The notes below the pieces were generated by a model. The model was not told the DNA's origin. It was given only the letters and a program-made list of their open reading frames with translations, and did no database searches. Positions 33,685 through 42,351 of a stretch of DNA of 64,000 nt are shown piece by piece. A program made the translations under genes and the position numbers. The DNA is from Nitrospira sp. (GTDB taxonomy: Bacteria; Nitrospirota; Nitrospiria; Nitrospirales; Nitrospiraceae). Position 1 is the first letter of the stretch, and each line of letters begins with the position of its first letter. The stretch is from NCBI GenBank assembly GCA_016715825.1, contig JADJXO010000003.1:424903-488902 (forward strand), in the 5' to 3' direction.

Positions 33685-34835
33685 AAGTTGGCATGGTTAC
33701 GGCATCCGTGTCTCGAAAGGGCGGAGGGATACAGGAGGTTGTCAGAAGGAGCGCGATCGAGTTGCATCGTCGAGGTTCCAATGTCAGCGTTTTTGGACTC
33801 AGTGATGAGCATGCCGACGAGGATGGCAAAACCTGGAAGCCGGTTGCGGTCAGTGTGTTCCAACAGCGGGGGTACAAGCCGTTCGGATACGCTCCGGATC
33901 TGTTGTCGGCACTTCGTTCAGCGGCTCCGGATGTGCTGCACAATCATGGCTTATGGATGTATCCTTCCGTTGCCTCGGTGAAGTGGGCGAAACTGACTCA
34001 CCGTCCCTATCTCATCAGCGTGCACGGCATGTTGGACCCATGGGCCGTCACCCATTCATATTGGAAGAAGAAGCTTGCGAGCATGATCTATGAACACCGC
34101 CACCTGACACAGGCTGCGTGTCTTCATGCGCTGTGTTCAGAGGAAGCCGATACCATTCGTCGCTATGGGCTTTCCAATCCGATTTCCGTCATCCCGTTTG
34201 GCATCGATCTTCCCCTTCTGGACCTTGGAGAGACGACTCGACATGAAAAGGCGCTCCTATTTCTTGGTCGTCTCCATCCCAAGAAAGGGCTCATGAACCT
34301 CTTGATGGCCTGGCAACGACTTCAACACGATCGCATACCCACCGTAGCGGGATGGGAATTATGGATTGCAGGATGGGACCAAGGGAATCATGAGCAGGCA
34401 CTTCGAACATATGCTGCCGAGCAAGGCATCGAACGCTCCGTCCGGTTTCTCGGGCCGAAGTTTGGACGAGACAAGGACGTGCTGCTTCGGTCAGTGGGCG
34501 CATTTGTGTTGCCCTCCTTCAGCGAAGGCTTGCCGGTCAGTGTCTTGGAAGCGTGGGCCTATGGGTTGCCGGTGGTCATGACGAAAGAATGTAACCTTCC
34601 GCAAGGATTTTCATCCGGGGCGTCGATATGCATCGATACGACCGCAACAGGGATCGTGCGTGGGCTGCGGGACATCATGGCGCTGTCCGCTGACGATCGT
34701 ACGGCCATGGGAATGCGCGGGAGACAACTCGTGGAACACCAGTTCTCATGGACTTCCTATGCGGAACACATGTCGTCCCTGTATGAGTGGATGAGTGGGG
34801 CGGGTCCACGGCCTGACTGCGTGAGCACTCATTAG
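33681..34835 (+). CDS. Glycosyltransferase family 4
   Basis: 384 residues from ATG 33681, which overlaps the FkbM stop and follows GAGGAAC; the frame is open 28 codons upstream. The N-terminus VGMVTASVSRKGGGIQEVVR is the glycine-rich acceptor-domain start of GT4, and the C-terminal half has ALLFLGRLHPKKGLMNLL, VRFLGPKFGRDKDVLL and PSFSEGLPVSVLEAWAYGLP, the E-x7-E nucleotide-sugar site. It should add one sugar to the lipid-linked repeat. Confidence 0.92.
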   Translation: MKVGMVTASVSRKGGGIQEVVRRSAIELHRRGSNVSVFGLSDEHADEDGKTWKPVAVSVFQQRGYKPFGYAPDLLSALRSAAPDVLHNHGLWMYPSVASVKWAKLTHRPYLISVHGMLDPWAVTHSYWKKKLASMIYEHRHLTQAACLHALCSEEADTIRRYGLSNPISVIPFGIDLPLLDLGETTRHEKALLFLGRLHPKKGLMNLLMAWQRLQHDRIPTVAGWELWIAGWDQGNHEQALRTYAAEQGIERSVRFLGPKFGRDKDVLLRSVGAFVLPSFSEGLPVSVLEAWAYGLPVVMTKECNLPQGFSSGASICIDTTATGIVRGLRDIMALSADDRTAMGMRGRQLVEHQFSWTSYAEHMSSLYEWMSGAGPRPDCVSTH

Positions 34836-34865
34836 GAATTGAGTTCAGAGGATGGGTAGTCTGTG

Positions 34866-35411
34866 ATGAGCACTCCTAGACCAGACTTCCAAACCACTGG
34901 AAACAAGATACGTCGGATTCTGTGGGGTGCCGTCTGGTTGCTCGCATATCGACCAAGCCCGCGATTCCTGCATGGCTGGAGGCGGTGCTTGCTGAGGTTG
35001 TTCGGAGCCAACATCGAAAAAGGGGCGCACCCCTATCCTTCGGTCAAGATTTGGGCCCCATGGAACCTCACGATGAAACAGGGGAGTTGTCTGGGCGACT
35101 ATGTGCGATGCTATTCGGTTGACCGAGTTACGCTCGAGCCTCATGCGACGGTGAGTCAATACTCGTATCTCTGCACCGCAAGCCATGATTATCGTGTTGA
35201 TGGGATGTCGTTGATCACAGCTCCGATTACGATTGGGCCGCATGCATGGGTCGCAGGGGATGCCTTCATCGGACCAGGCGTGAGTGTTGGCGAACGAGCG
35301 GTCGTCGGCGCACGGACGAGTGTATTTCGTGACGTCGACCCTTGGACAGTGGTGGGTGGAAATCCTGCCCGACTCATCAGAAAGTATCACCTCGAACGCG
35401 AGGAATCATGA
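34866..35411 (+). CDS. WcaF-type hexapeptide-repeat O-acetyltransferase
   Basis: 181 residues from ATG 34866 (GTG 34863 is directly upstream). The first 60 residues are basic and hydrophobic (WGAVWLLAYRPSPRFLHGWR). The rest is a left-handed beta-helix with hexapeptide repeats ending WTVVGGNPARLIRKY, typical of colanic-acid type acetyltransferases. The catalytic histidine is probably that in CTASHDY. Its TGA overlaps the ATG of a truncated gene. Confidence 0.9.
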   Translation: MSTPRPDFQTTGNKIRRILWGAVWLLAYRPSPRFLHGWRRCLLRLFGANIEKGAHPYPSVKIWAPWNLTMKQGSCLGDYVRCYSVDRVTLEPHATVSQYSYLCTASHDYRVDGMSLITAPITIGPHAWVAGDAFIGPGVSVGERAVVGARTSVFRDVDPWTVVGGNPARLIRKYHLEREES

Positions 35412-35557
35412 CGGATACAGTCGTCGACATCTCAGGCTATGCGTATGAAGACGGTGAACTCAATCACTCACACAACTACCTTATCCCATCCTTGTTAAGC
35501 ATTCTGGCTTCACTATCACTTCCTTCGGCCGACCGACGCGTGTTTGAGCTGGGGTAG
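35408..35557 (+). pseudogene. 5' fragment of a class I methyltransferase
   Basis: 49 codons from ATG 35408 (ATGA overlap). The product begins MTDTVVDISGYAYEDGELNH and ends ADRRVFELG, at the start of SAM-binding motif I (normally FELGCGxG). It then meets TAG, and the following 340 bases are not coding. The gene is therefore cut within motif I at about 35554. A palindromic repeat element begins about 25 bases later, suggesting that an insertion or deletion removed the rest. Confidence 0.75.
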
Positions 35558-35579
35558 TGTCTCATACGTTCCTTTACCT

Positions 35580-35680
35580 TCCGTTCGTGGTGAGCCCTTC
35601 GATTCACTCAGGACAGGCCCGTCGAACCATGAACGGAACCAGTTGAAAACACTCGCCCTTCGACAGGCTCATGGCGTACG
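35580..35680. repeat. REP-like palindromic intergenic element
   Basis: CCGTTCGTGG (35580-35589) and CCATGAACGG (35627-35636) form an imperfect inverted repeat, and GCCCTTCGA occurs twice (35593 and 35654 regions). Sequences of this kind are dispersed between genes in many environmental bacterial genomes. The surrounding gap 35558-35900 otherwise holds only promoter B. Confidence 0.6.
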
Positions 35681-35779
35681 GCCAATGTCAGCGTACTCAT
35701 GAATCACACACTAACACGTCAGTGAGATCTCCTCCGCGCGTTCGAACCCGTGGCCCCCTCTCGACGATCCGTTCCGTTT

Positions 35780-35844
35780 TTAACATTTTGATAACACAAA
35801 CTTGATGTTGACGTGGCTCTCTCCTTTTTGGGGGAGAGTAGACT
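35780..35844 (+). promoter_or_regulatory. Exopolysaccharide-locus promoter B
   Basis: TTAACA (35780), ATAACA (35791) and TTGATG (35802) at 11-base intervals, with TAGACT (35839-35844) 37 bases after TTGA. It precedes the glycosyltransferase gene at 35901. Confidence 0.65.
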
Positions 35845-35900
35845 TCGGTTCCTGAAAGAGGAGTGTCCACACACTATCCCGAAGCTACAACGTTACGAGT

Positions 35901-36731
35901 ATGAGCCTGTCGATTCTCATTCTGACTCTCAACGAAGAAAGCAACCTGGCCGACTGCATCCAATCGGTGAATTGGTCAGACGATATTGTGGTGCTGGATT
36001 CCTTCAGTAGCGATCGAACGGTCAAGATTGCGGAGGAGATGGGTGCTCGCGTCGTGCAGCGGCGTTTCGACAATTGGTCTGCGCATCAGAATTGGGCGCT
36101 CGACCAAATCTCATTTAAACATCCCTGGGTGTTCTACCTCGATGCCGATGAACGGATGACCGAAGAATTGAAAAGGGAACTGCTCGCGATCGCCGGAGAC
36201 TCCATGCATGCGTCAGTCGCCTACTATTGTGGGCGGCGGAATATGTTCATGGGGCGTTGGATCAAACATGCGATGCCGCCGGGCCTGATCATGCGCTTTT
36301 TCCGCCCTCCGTCGGTGCGATTCCAGCGGTTGGTGAACCCAGTGCCGGTGATCGACGGTCCGTATGGATACCTGACCGGGATGCTGATTCACTACAACTT
36401 CAGTAAGGGCGTTTCAGAATGGATCGACAAGCATAATCGTTATTCGCAGCTGGAAGCACAGGAGGGGATGAAACTGATTCACCAGCGTGAGGCACACGAA
36501 CCAGGATTGTTCAGCACCGATCCTGCGCTCCGCCGGCGAGCACTTAAAAATCTCTCGTTCAAGTTGCCTTGGAGGCCGCTCATTAAGTTTCTGTATTTCT
36601 ATGTCTGGCAGCGAGGATGGCTGGATGGGAAGGCGGGGTTTACGTACTGCGTCTTGCAAGCCTTCTACGAGTACATGATCGTCGTCAAAATGCACGAGCT
36701 TGAACGCCAACAACGCGGGCTCCCAATCTAA
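35901..36731 (+). CDS. Glycosyltransferase family 2
   Basis: 276 residues. SLSILILTLNEESNLADCIQ, then SDDIVVLDSFSSDRTVKIAE, and the metal-binding FYLDADERMT are GT-A/GT2 landmarks of the WaaE/KdtX-like group. A C-terminal amphipathic or hydrophobic segment (IKFLYFYVWQRGWLDG) may sit at the membrane. It starts a new transcription unit behind promoter B and is followed by the GT4 gene after 38 bases. Confidence 0.9.
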   Translation: MSLSILILTLNEESNLADCIQSVNWSDDIVVLDSFSSDRTVKIAEEMGARVVQRRFDNWSAHQNWALDQISFKHPWVFYLDADERMTEELKRELLAIAGDSMHASVAYYCGRRNMFMGRWIKHAMPPGLIMRFFRPPSVRFQRLVNPVPVIDGPYGYLTGMLIHYNFSKGVSEWIDKHNRYSQLEAQEGMKLIHQREAHEPGLFSTDPALRRRALKNLSFKLPWRPLIKFLYFYVWQRGWLDGKAGFTYCVLQAFYEYMIVVKMHELERQQRGLPI

Positions 36732-36769
36732 AAGAAAGCGAAGCGCCCGCATCCGCGGGCTCGATAGCT

Positions 36770-38050
36770 ATGGCCAAAACACTTTTTGTCAATCGCTACT
36801 TCCATCCCGATCACTCGGCGACAAGCCAGCTCCTCAGCGACCTGGTATTCGATCTTGCCTCCCGTGGTCAGGATATTCATGTGATCACTGGTTGCCAGCT
36901 GTATGGGGATCCCCAGGCCTCTCTTCCTGTCGACGAGTGTATCCGCGATGTTCACGTGCATCGAGTACGCACGTCGCGGTTCGGACGGGGTCGGCTGCTG
37001 GGACGGCTGTTTGACTACCTGACATTTTATGTCGGTGCGACGTGGCGGCTGCTTCGCCTGGTCCGACAAGGAGACATCGTGGTCGCGAAGACCGATCCCC
37101 CGATGATGTCTGTTCCCGCTGCATGGGTGGTGAAGCTCAAGCGGGGGATCTTGGTCAACTGGGTGCAGGATCTGTTTCCGGAAGTCGCGACTTCTCTGGA
37201 TGTGTACGGTGTGCGATTCGCTGCGCCCATGTTGAAACGGTTGCGCAATCAATCACTGCGGCTTGGCCGGTCAAACGTGGTCTTGGGAGAAATCATGGCC
37301 GAGCGCCTCCGTGAGCAAGGCGTCCCGTCCGATCGAATCACGATCATTGAGAATTGGGCTGATGGAGATGCCATTCAACCGATCGACAAGCGCGACAACC
37401 CGCTCATCAAGGAATGGGGCCTCGAAGGGAAATTCGTGCTGGGATACTCGGGGAACATGGGCCATGTCCATGAGTTCAAGACGATGATCGACGCGGCGGA
37501 AAAGTTGAATCACATGGACACCATTGGGTTTGTGTTTGTCGGTGACGGGATTGCACGGCAATGGCTCATCTCAGAAGCGGCTCGACGTGGCTTAGAAAAC
37601 GTGCGGTTTTTCCCGTACCAGGAGGCGGATCGTTTGCGATGGAGCTTATCGCTTCCTGACGTGCACTTTGTGTCGCTGCGACCGACGCTGGAAGGACTGA
37701 TCGTGCCGAGCAAGTTTTATGGCATTGCCGCAGCCGGCCGACCGATCATCCACATCGGTGATCCGGATGGCGAGATTGCTCGTATTCTCGAGCGAGAGCG
37801 ATGTGGATGGAGTTTCTGCATCGGCGAGGTCGAGGCCTTGACGAACTGCATCTTGCGCCTGTCTCAGGAGGAGTGGGAGGTCAGGGACGCAGGGGTGTCT
37901 GCACGCCGGGTGTTTGACCGGAAGTATTCCCGTCTCCACGCTCTTGATAGCTGGCGAGTGCTATTGGAATCGGCGTCCTCTGTGGCGCCCTCTGTCGAAG
38001 TGGATGTGCTGGAACCGTTGGATCACCCTATTGCAGTTGGGAGAAAGTAA
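36770..38050 (+). CDS. Glycosyltransferase family 4, WbuB-like
   Basis: 426 residues. FVNRYFHPDHSATSQLLSDL at the N-terminus is typical of WbuB-like transferases. The C-terminal half has FVLGYSGNMGHVHEFKTMID, GFVFVGDGIARQWL and VHFVSLRPTLEGLIVPSKFY with the conserved PSKFY element. It probably transfers an N-acetyl-aminosugar. The stop TAA overlaps the ATG of the next gene (TAATG). Confidence 0.9.
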   Translation: MAKTLFVNRYFHPDHSATSQLLSDLVFDLASRGQDIHVITGCQLYGDPQASLPVDECIRDVHVHRVRTSRFGRGRLLGRLFDYLTFYVGATWRLLRLVRQGDIVVAKTDPPMMSVPAAWVVKLKRGILVNWVQDLFPEVATSLDVYGVRFAAPMLKRLRNQSLRLGRSNVVLGEIMAERLREQGVPSDRITIIENWADGDAIQPIDKRDNPLIKEWGLEGKFVLGYSGNMGHVHEFKTMIDAAEKLNHMDTIGFVFVGDGIARQWLISEAARRGLENVRFFPYQEADRLRWSLSLPDVHFVSLRPTLEGLIVPSKFYGIAAAGRPIIHIGDPDGEIARILERERCGWSFCIGEVEALTNCILRLSQEEWEVRDAGVSARRVFDRKYSRLHALDSWRVLLESASSVAPSVEVDVLEPLDHPIAVGRK

Positions 38051-38949
38051 TGGGCTCACGGATACTCAGATATGTGGCATCAGGGCTGGCGGTGGTCGGA
38101 TTATTCGGCGCGTCTCTGCCGTCCGATTCCGTCACCACCATTGCGGCTGCAGCTCAACGTTCTTTCATCGTGTTCGACGCTACCCTCTATAAGAACAAGC
38201 CCTCCTTCAACGGGTATCCCATACGTCCGATCAAGCTGCTGTACGAATCGCGTCTGTTTACACGCAATCAGCCACACACTTCTTTGCCGGCCCAGGATAC
38301 CGTCCGGTCCGTTGCCAAAGAGTTACGTGGAGGACCTGACCGAGTCATCATCGACATCGAGCGCTGGCCGTTGAAGGGAGACGCCAAGCTCGTGAAGGAA
38401 AATGTCGACAAACTTGTGACGATCCTGACCTGGATTAAAGCCGAAGCACCGGATATCGAGGTCGGAGCCTATGGAACGGTTCCGCTGCCGGACTATTGGC
38501 GTGCGATTCGAGGCCCTGGAAGCAAGGAGCATCAAGCGTGGCAACAGGATAACGACCGGTTAGATGAGATGGCCGCTCAATTGAGTGCGTTGTATCCGAC
38601 GCTATACACCTATTACCCGGATCGTGAAGGATGGGTACGATACGCGATCGCGCAACTCACGGAGGCCAAACGGAAAGCTAATGGAAAGCCGGTCTATGCT
38701 TTTTTGTGGCCGCAATACCACGATTCAAATAAGAAACTTCGGTTCCAGCCTATCGAACCGGAGTACTGGGAGCTCCAGTTAAATACCGTCTACCAGCATG
38801 CCGATGGTCTCGTGATCTGGGGTGGTTGGGGGGATAAGGGGCCGGAAACTTGGAACGAAGCCGCCCCCTGGTGGCAAATCACGAAACGGTTCCTGAGTCA
38901 AATGGACTCATCCCAACCCAACCGTCCTATCGATCTCACCGTGCAATAG
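38050..38949 (+). CDS. Exported glycoside-hydrolase-like protein
   Basis: 299 residues with a signal peptide (about 1-37). The mature part looks like a TIM barrel: FIVFDATLYKNKPSFNGYPI at the first strand, RVIIDIERWPL (acidic pair), VGAYGTVPLPDYW, KPVYAFLWPQYHDSNKKLRF and ADGLVIWGGWGD. The pattern recalls GH56 hyaluronidase-like folds, but I cannot assign a family with certainty. A role in trimming the polysaccharide in the periplasm fits the context. Confidence 0.75.
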   Translation: MGSRILRYVASGLAVVGLFGASLPSDSVTTIAAAAQRSFIVFDATLYKNKPSFNGYPIRPIKLLYESRLFTRNQPHTSLPAQDTVRSVAKELRGGPDRVIIDIERWPLKGDAKLVKENVDKLVTILTWIKAEAPDIEVGAYGTVPLPDYWRAIRGPGSKEHQAWQQDNDRLDEMAAQLSALYPTLYTYYPDREGWVRYAIAQLTEAKRKANGKPVYAFLWPQYHDSNKKLRFQPIEPEYWELQLNTVYQHADGLVIWGGWGDKGPETWNEAAPWWQITKRFLSQMDSSQPNRPIDLTVQ

Positions 38950-38972
38950 CCGTTCATCAGCGTTATCTATTT

Positions 38973-39037
38973 TTAACAATCCGTTAACACAATCTTGAAG
39001 CTGATTTGGCCATCCGTGGATCAACCGGCGATAGACT
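38973..39037 (+). promoter_or_regulatory. Exopolysaccharide-locus promoter C, upstream of exosortase
   Basis: TTAACA (38973), TTAACA (38984) and TTGAAG (38995) at 11-base intervals, with TAGACT (39032-39037) 37 bases after TTGA. It probably drives the exosortase gene and the long downstream operon. Confidence 0.7.
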
Positions 39038-39064
39038 GCACCGAACGACTTGGTGGAATAAAAC

Positions 39065-40687
39065 ATGTCAACTCAACCGACGACCCTCGATGTATTGCCG
39101 CCTTCTTCAGGCCTGTCTTTTGACCCTTCCTCGTTGAACCGGAGGAGTCCGCTCCTCTGGGCGTTTCTCGCCGTCGTCGCAACCATCCTCGGCTACCTGT
39201 ACGCGGACAGTCTGCGGTTTCTAGGCGAAGCGTGGTTGGAGGAGAACAACAGTCACGGCCCCTTTATTCCACTGATCTCGCTGTACATGGTGTGGATGCG
39301 ATGGGGGCGGGTTCAATCGACCGAGCCCGTTGGTCTCTGGTGGGGAATTCCTATCGTCGCCGTCGGGTTGTTCGTATACGCTGTGGGGCAGTTCGCCGCG
39401 ATGCACGCGGTCGTGCACGTCTCGTTCTGGCTCGTGATCCTTGGAATGCTGACCTGCACCATTGGACTGTCGGGTATCTGGCAGGTCGCGTTTCCTCTCT
39501 GTTATTTGCTTGCCGCCATCCCGCCGCCCACATTTCTGCAGTACGAACTCTCCAGCCGCCTCCAACTCTGGTCCTCTGCGTTGGGAATCGGATTTCTCCA
39601 ATCGATCGGTGTCATGGCGTTTCGCGACGGGAATGTCATCGATTTGGGACGCATTCAACTTCAAGTCGTGGAGGCGTGCAGCGGGCTTCGGTATTTGTTC
39701 CCACTCACGACCCTGACGATTTTGGTGGCGTATCTGTACCGCGAATCGCTCTGGAAGCGGATCCTGCTCGTTCTGTCGAGTATCCCGATTTCAATCTTGC
39801 TCAACGGCTTTCGAATCGGCGCCATCGGTGTATTGGTCGAATATTACGGATCGGGGGCGGCCGAGGGGTTTACCCACTTCTTCGAAGGTTGGATCATGTT
39901 TGTGGCGAGTCTCGGTTTGCTCTGTGTGGAGATGTGGCTTCTCGCGCGGATAGCTGCAAGGGCCCCGTCGCGTCCCTTCGTCGATCTGATCGGTTTGCCG
40001 GAGGCTGCTCCGCCAGCCGCACGGTCGGATAGAAGCCGTCGAACCCTGATCCCGCTGTCTACGGGATTGGCCCTCCTTATCGTGGCGGTACCAGTCGCTC
40101 CGTCGCTGGTACAAGGGGAGTTTTCCCCACCGCCCAGACAATCACTCACAGAATTCCCCTTGCGTCTCGACGCGTGGCAGGGGGCCTCGTTTCCGATGGA
40201 GCGGCAGTATCTCGATGCGCTGCAATTGGACGATTACATTCTGGCCGATTATATCGCACCGAATCAGCCTCCGGTGAATGTGTATCTGGCGTATTACCTC
40301 TCGCCGAAGAAAGGTCGGTCTTCACACTCGCCCAAGCAATGTATCCCCGGTGGTGGCTGGGAAATCACCTCCTTCGAACCTCTCCATATGGAACGAGTGT
40401 CGGGGGTGGAACCGGGGCAGGAGATCAATCGGGTGGTGATCCAGAAAAGCGGGCAAAAGCAGATCGTCTATTACTGGTTTAAACAGCGCGATCGCTGGAT
40501 TACCAGTGAGTACTTGGTGAAGTTTTTTCTCTTCTGGGATTCACTCACACGACGGCGTGCGGACGGCGCACTGGTGCGCCTGACTTCCGCCGTTCATGCA
40601 GGAGAGAGTGAAGCGGTCGTGGACCAGCGGTTGCAGGTTATGGCCGGTCTCGTCACACCATTGCTGAGTCGATACGTTCCGGATTGA
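39065..40687 (+). CDS. xrtD: Exosortase D (VPLPA-CTERM-specific) with fused EpsI domain
   Basis: 540 residues. Eight or so membrane helices (about 28-300) include the exosortase catalytic residues: Cys 205 in VVEACSGLRYLFPL, Arg 250 in LLNGFRIGAIG and His 271 in FTHFFEGW. After a ninth helix (about 328-348), residues 360-535 form an EpsI domain (LTEFPLRLDAWQG, AYYLSPKKGRSSHSPKQCIP). XrtD is the type known to pair with VPLPA-tagged proteins, and about ten such proteins are encoded in this window. It should cleave their C-terminal tags at the inner membrane and transfer them to an unknown acceptor. The next gene overlaps or follows closely. Confidence 0.93.
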   Translation: MSTQPTTLDVLPPSSGLSFDPSSLNRRSPLLWAFLAVVATILGYLYADSLRFLGEAWLEENNSHGPFIPLISLYMVWMRWGRVQSTEPVGLWWGIPIVAVGLFVYAVGQFAAMHAVVHVSFWLVILGMLTCTIGLSGIWQVAFPLCYLLAAIPPPTFLQYELSSRLQLWSSALGIGFLQSIGVMAFRDGNVIDLGRIQLQVVEACSGLRYLFPLTTLTILVAYLYRESLWKRILLVLSSIPISILLNGFRIGAIGVLVEYYGSGAAEGFTHFFEGWIMFVASLGLLCVEMWLLARIAARAPSRPFVDLIGLPEAAPPAARSDRSRRTLIPLSTGLALLIVAVPVAPSLVQGEFSPPPRQSLTEFPLRLDAWQGASFPMERQYLDALQLDDYILADYIAPNQPPVNVYLAYYLSPKKGRSSHSPKQCIPGGGWEITSFEPLHMERVSGVEPGQEINRVVIQKSGQKQIVYYWFKQRDRWITSEYLVKFFLFWDSLTRRRADGALVRLTSAVHAGESEAVVDQRLQVMAGLVTPLLSRYVPD

Positions 40688-40698
40688 GGGAAGGCGAA

Positions 40699-42328
40699 GT
40701 GGGTTCCATTTTATTCTTCAGTTTTATGGGGTCCTTGATCATTTGCATGGCATTGATCCCGACGCTCGCAGCATCGGCCGGTCGGCTGGCCTTTATCGAT
40801 GTGCCACGAGACCGACATGCCCACCGTGAACCGATTGCCAAAGTCGGGGGAATCGCGTTCGGGGTTGCGACCTTCGTCGCGGTTCTCGTCTGGGCGCCGA
40901 AAGATCAGCTGATTCTCTCGGAGTCTGTTCGGTGGGGTGGTCATCTTGTTGTTTGGGATCTGGGATGACCGAGTCGGACTTAGCTACCGGATGAAGTTCG
41001 CCGGGCAGATCCTGGCCGCGGTCATTGTCGTGGTCTTTGCTGGAATCCGTATTTCGTCTATTCCATTCCTCGATGATGTGCTCATTCCCGCCTGGGTGTC
41101 GGTACCGCTTACGGTGATGGTGATCGTCGGCGTCACGAACGCCGTGAATCTCTCGGATGGACTCGACGGCTTGGCTGGAGGCCTGTCGCTCATCAGCTTT
41201 ACCGGCATCGCGTATCTGGCCTATCAGGTGAATGAAGCGGTACTGGTTTTGCTGACGGTGTCCGTTGTCGGGGGGCTGCTCGGGTTTCTCAGGTTTAACA
41301 CCCATCCGGCGAGGATTTTCATGGGTGATGCCGGCAGTCAATTTCTCGGCCATTACCTGGCAGTGGCGGCCATTCTCCTGACCGACGCGACCAGGACGGC
41401 CTACAGTCCGCTTTTGACGCTGTTTCTTTGGGGGGTCCCGTTGTTGGATACGGTCGGGGTCATGATTCATCGGTATGCGCAAGGACGATCACCCTTCGTC
41501 GGTGATCGGAGTCATGTTCATTACCGATTGTTGGCGTGTGGGCTTACGCATGGACAAGCGGTGACCCTCATCTATGGGGTCCATGCCATCATGGTGGGCT
41601 GTGCCTATCTCCTTCGCTGGCAGCCTGATGGGCTGTTGATTGCGGTATACGTGGTGTTCGCCGGCGGGCTGTATGGTCTCTTTATGGGTATGCCACACAC
41701 TATCACCTCGGCTGAAGCGGACTCGTCATTGATCACGCAACGCCGTGCCCAGGGTAGTCCCAATCCATGGGCTATCGGCGAAGCTGCGCTCACGATCTTG
41801 TACCTGGCGATTCCGCTGTACTTACTCGGATCCCTCCTCGTCCCTCGCGAGATTCCATCTGATGCGGGTGTGGTTGCCGGAGCCTTGACGATTGCGGTGC
41901 TTGCTTCGTTCTTCTTTCCCTCCGTCGCTCCCTGGGCCGTGCGCGCTGCGTTGTACATCGGCAGCACCTCGGTGCTGTACTACAGCGACGTATTCCCACG
42001 CGCAGTCATGGCCGAGATTCTCACCACGGTCAATGTGGGAGTCGCCCTGTTGGCGGTGCTTGTGATCCTTGCGATCCGCTTGATCGGCGAGGAGCGTTTT
42101 CAGACGACTCCGTTGGATTACCTCATCATCCTGTTTGCAGGGGTTCTGCCGTTTCTGCCGGGAATGACCGTCGGTGATGTCCCCATGGGGCTTCTGACGG
42201 CGAAGTTAATCGTCTTGTTCTTTGCCTTTGAATTGCTATTGAACATACGGTCGTCTGCAGTAGGGCGTCTTGGCGTCGTCTCTCTGGTGATGCTGACTGG
42301 TGTCATGCTGCGTGCCTGGTGGCCATAA
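40699..42328 (+). CDS. WecA/MraY-type undecaprenyl-phosphate sugar-1-phosphate transferase, frame broken
   Basis: Translation starts at GTG 40699 (AGGGAAGGCGAA upstream) and gives GRLAFIDVPRDRHAHREPIA. The frame is lost near 40930-40940, at a GGTGGGGTGG run, and coding resumes as VVILLFGIWDDRVGLSYRMK from 40937. The second part has the family motifs NAVNLSDGLDGLAGG, FMGDAGSQFLGHY and DRSHVHYRLL. A C-terminal extension with five or six more helices follows. One small indel accounts for the break. The enzyme would initiate repeat-unit synthesis on the lipid carrier. It is placed directly behind exosortase. Confidence 0.87.
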
Positions 42329-42351
42329 GGGGGAAACAGAGGAGAATGGAC

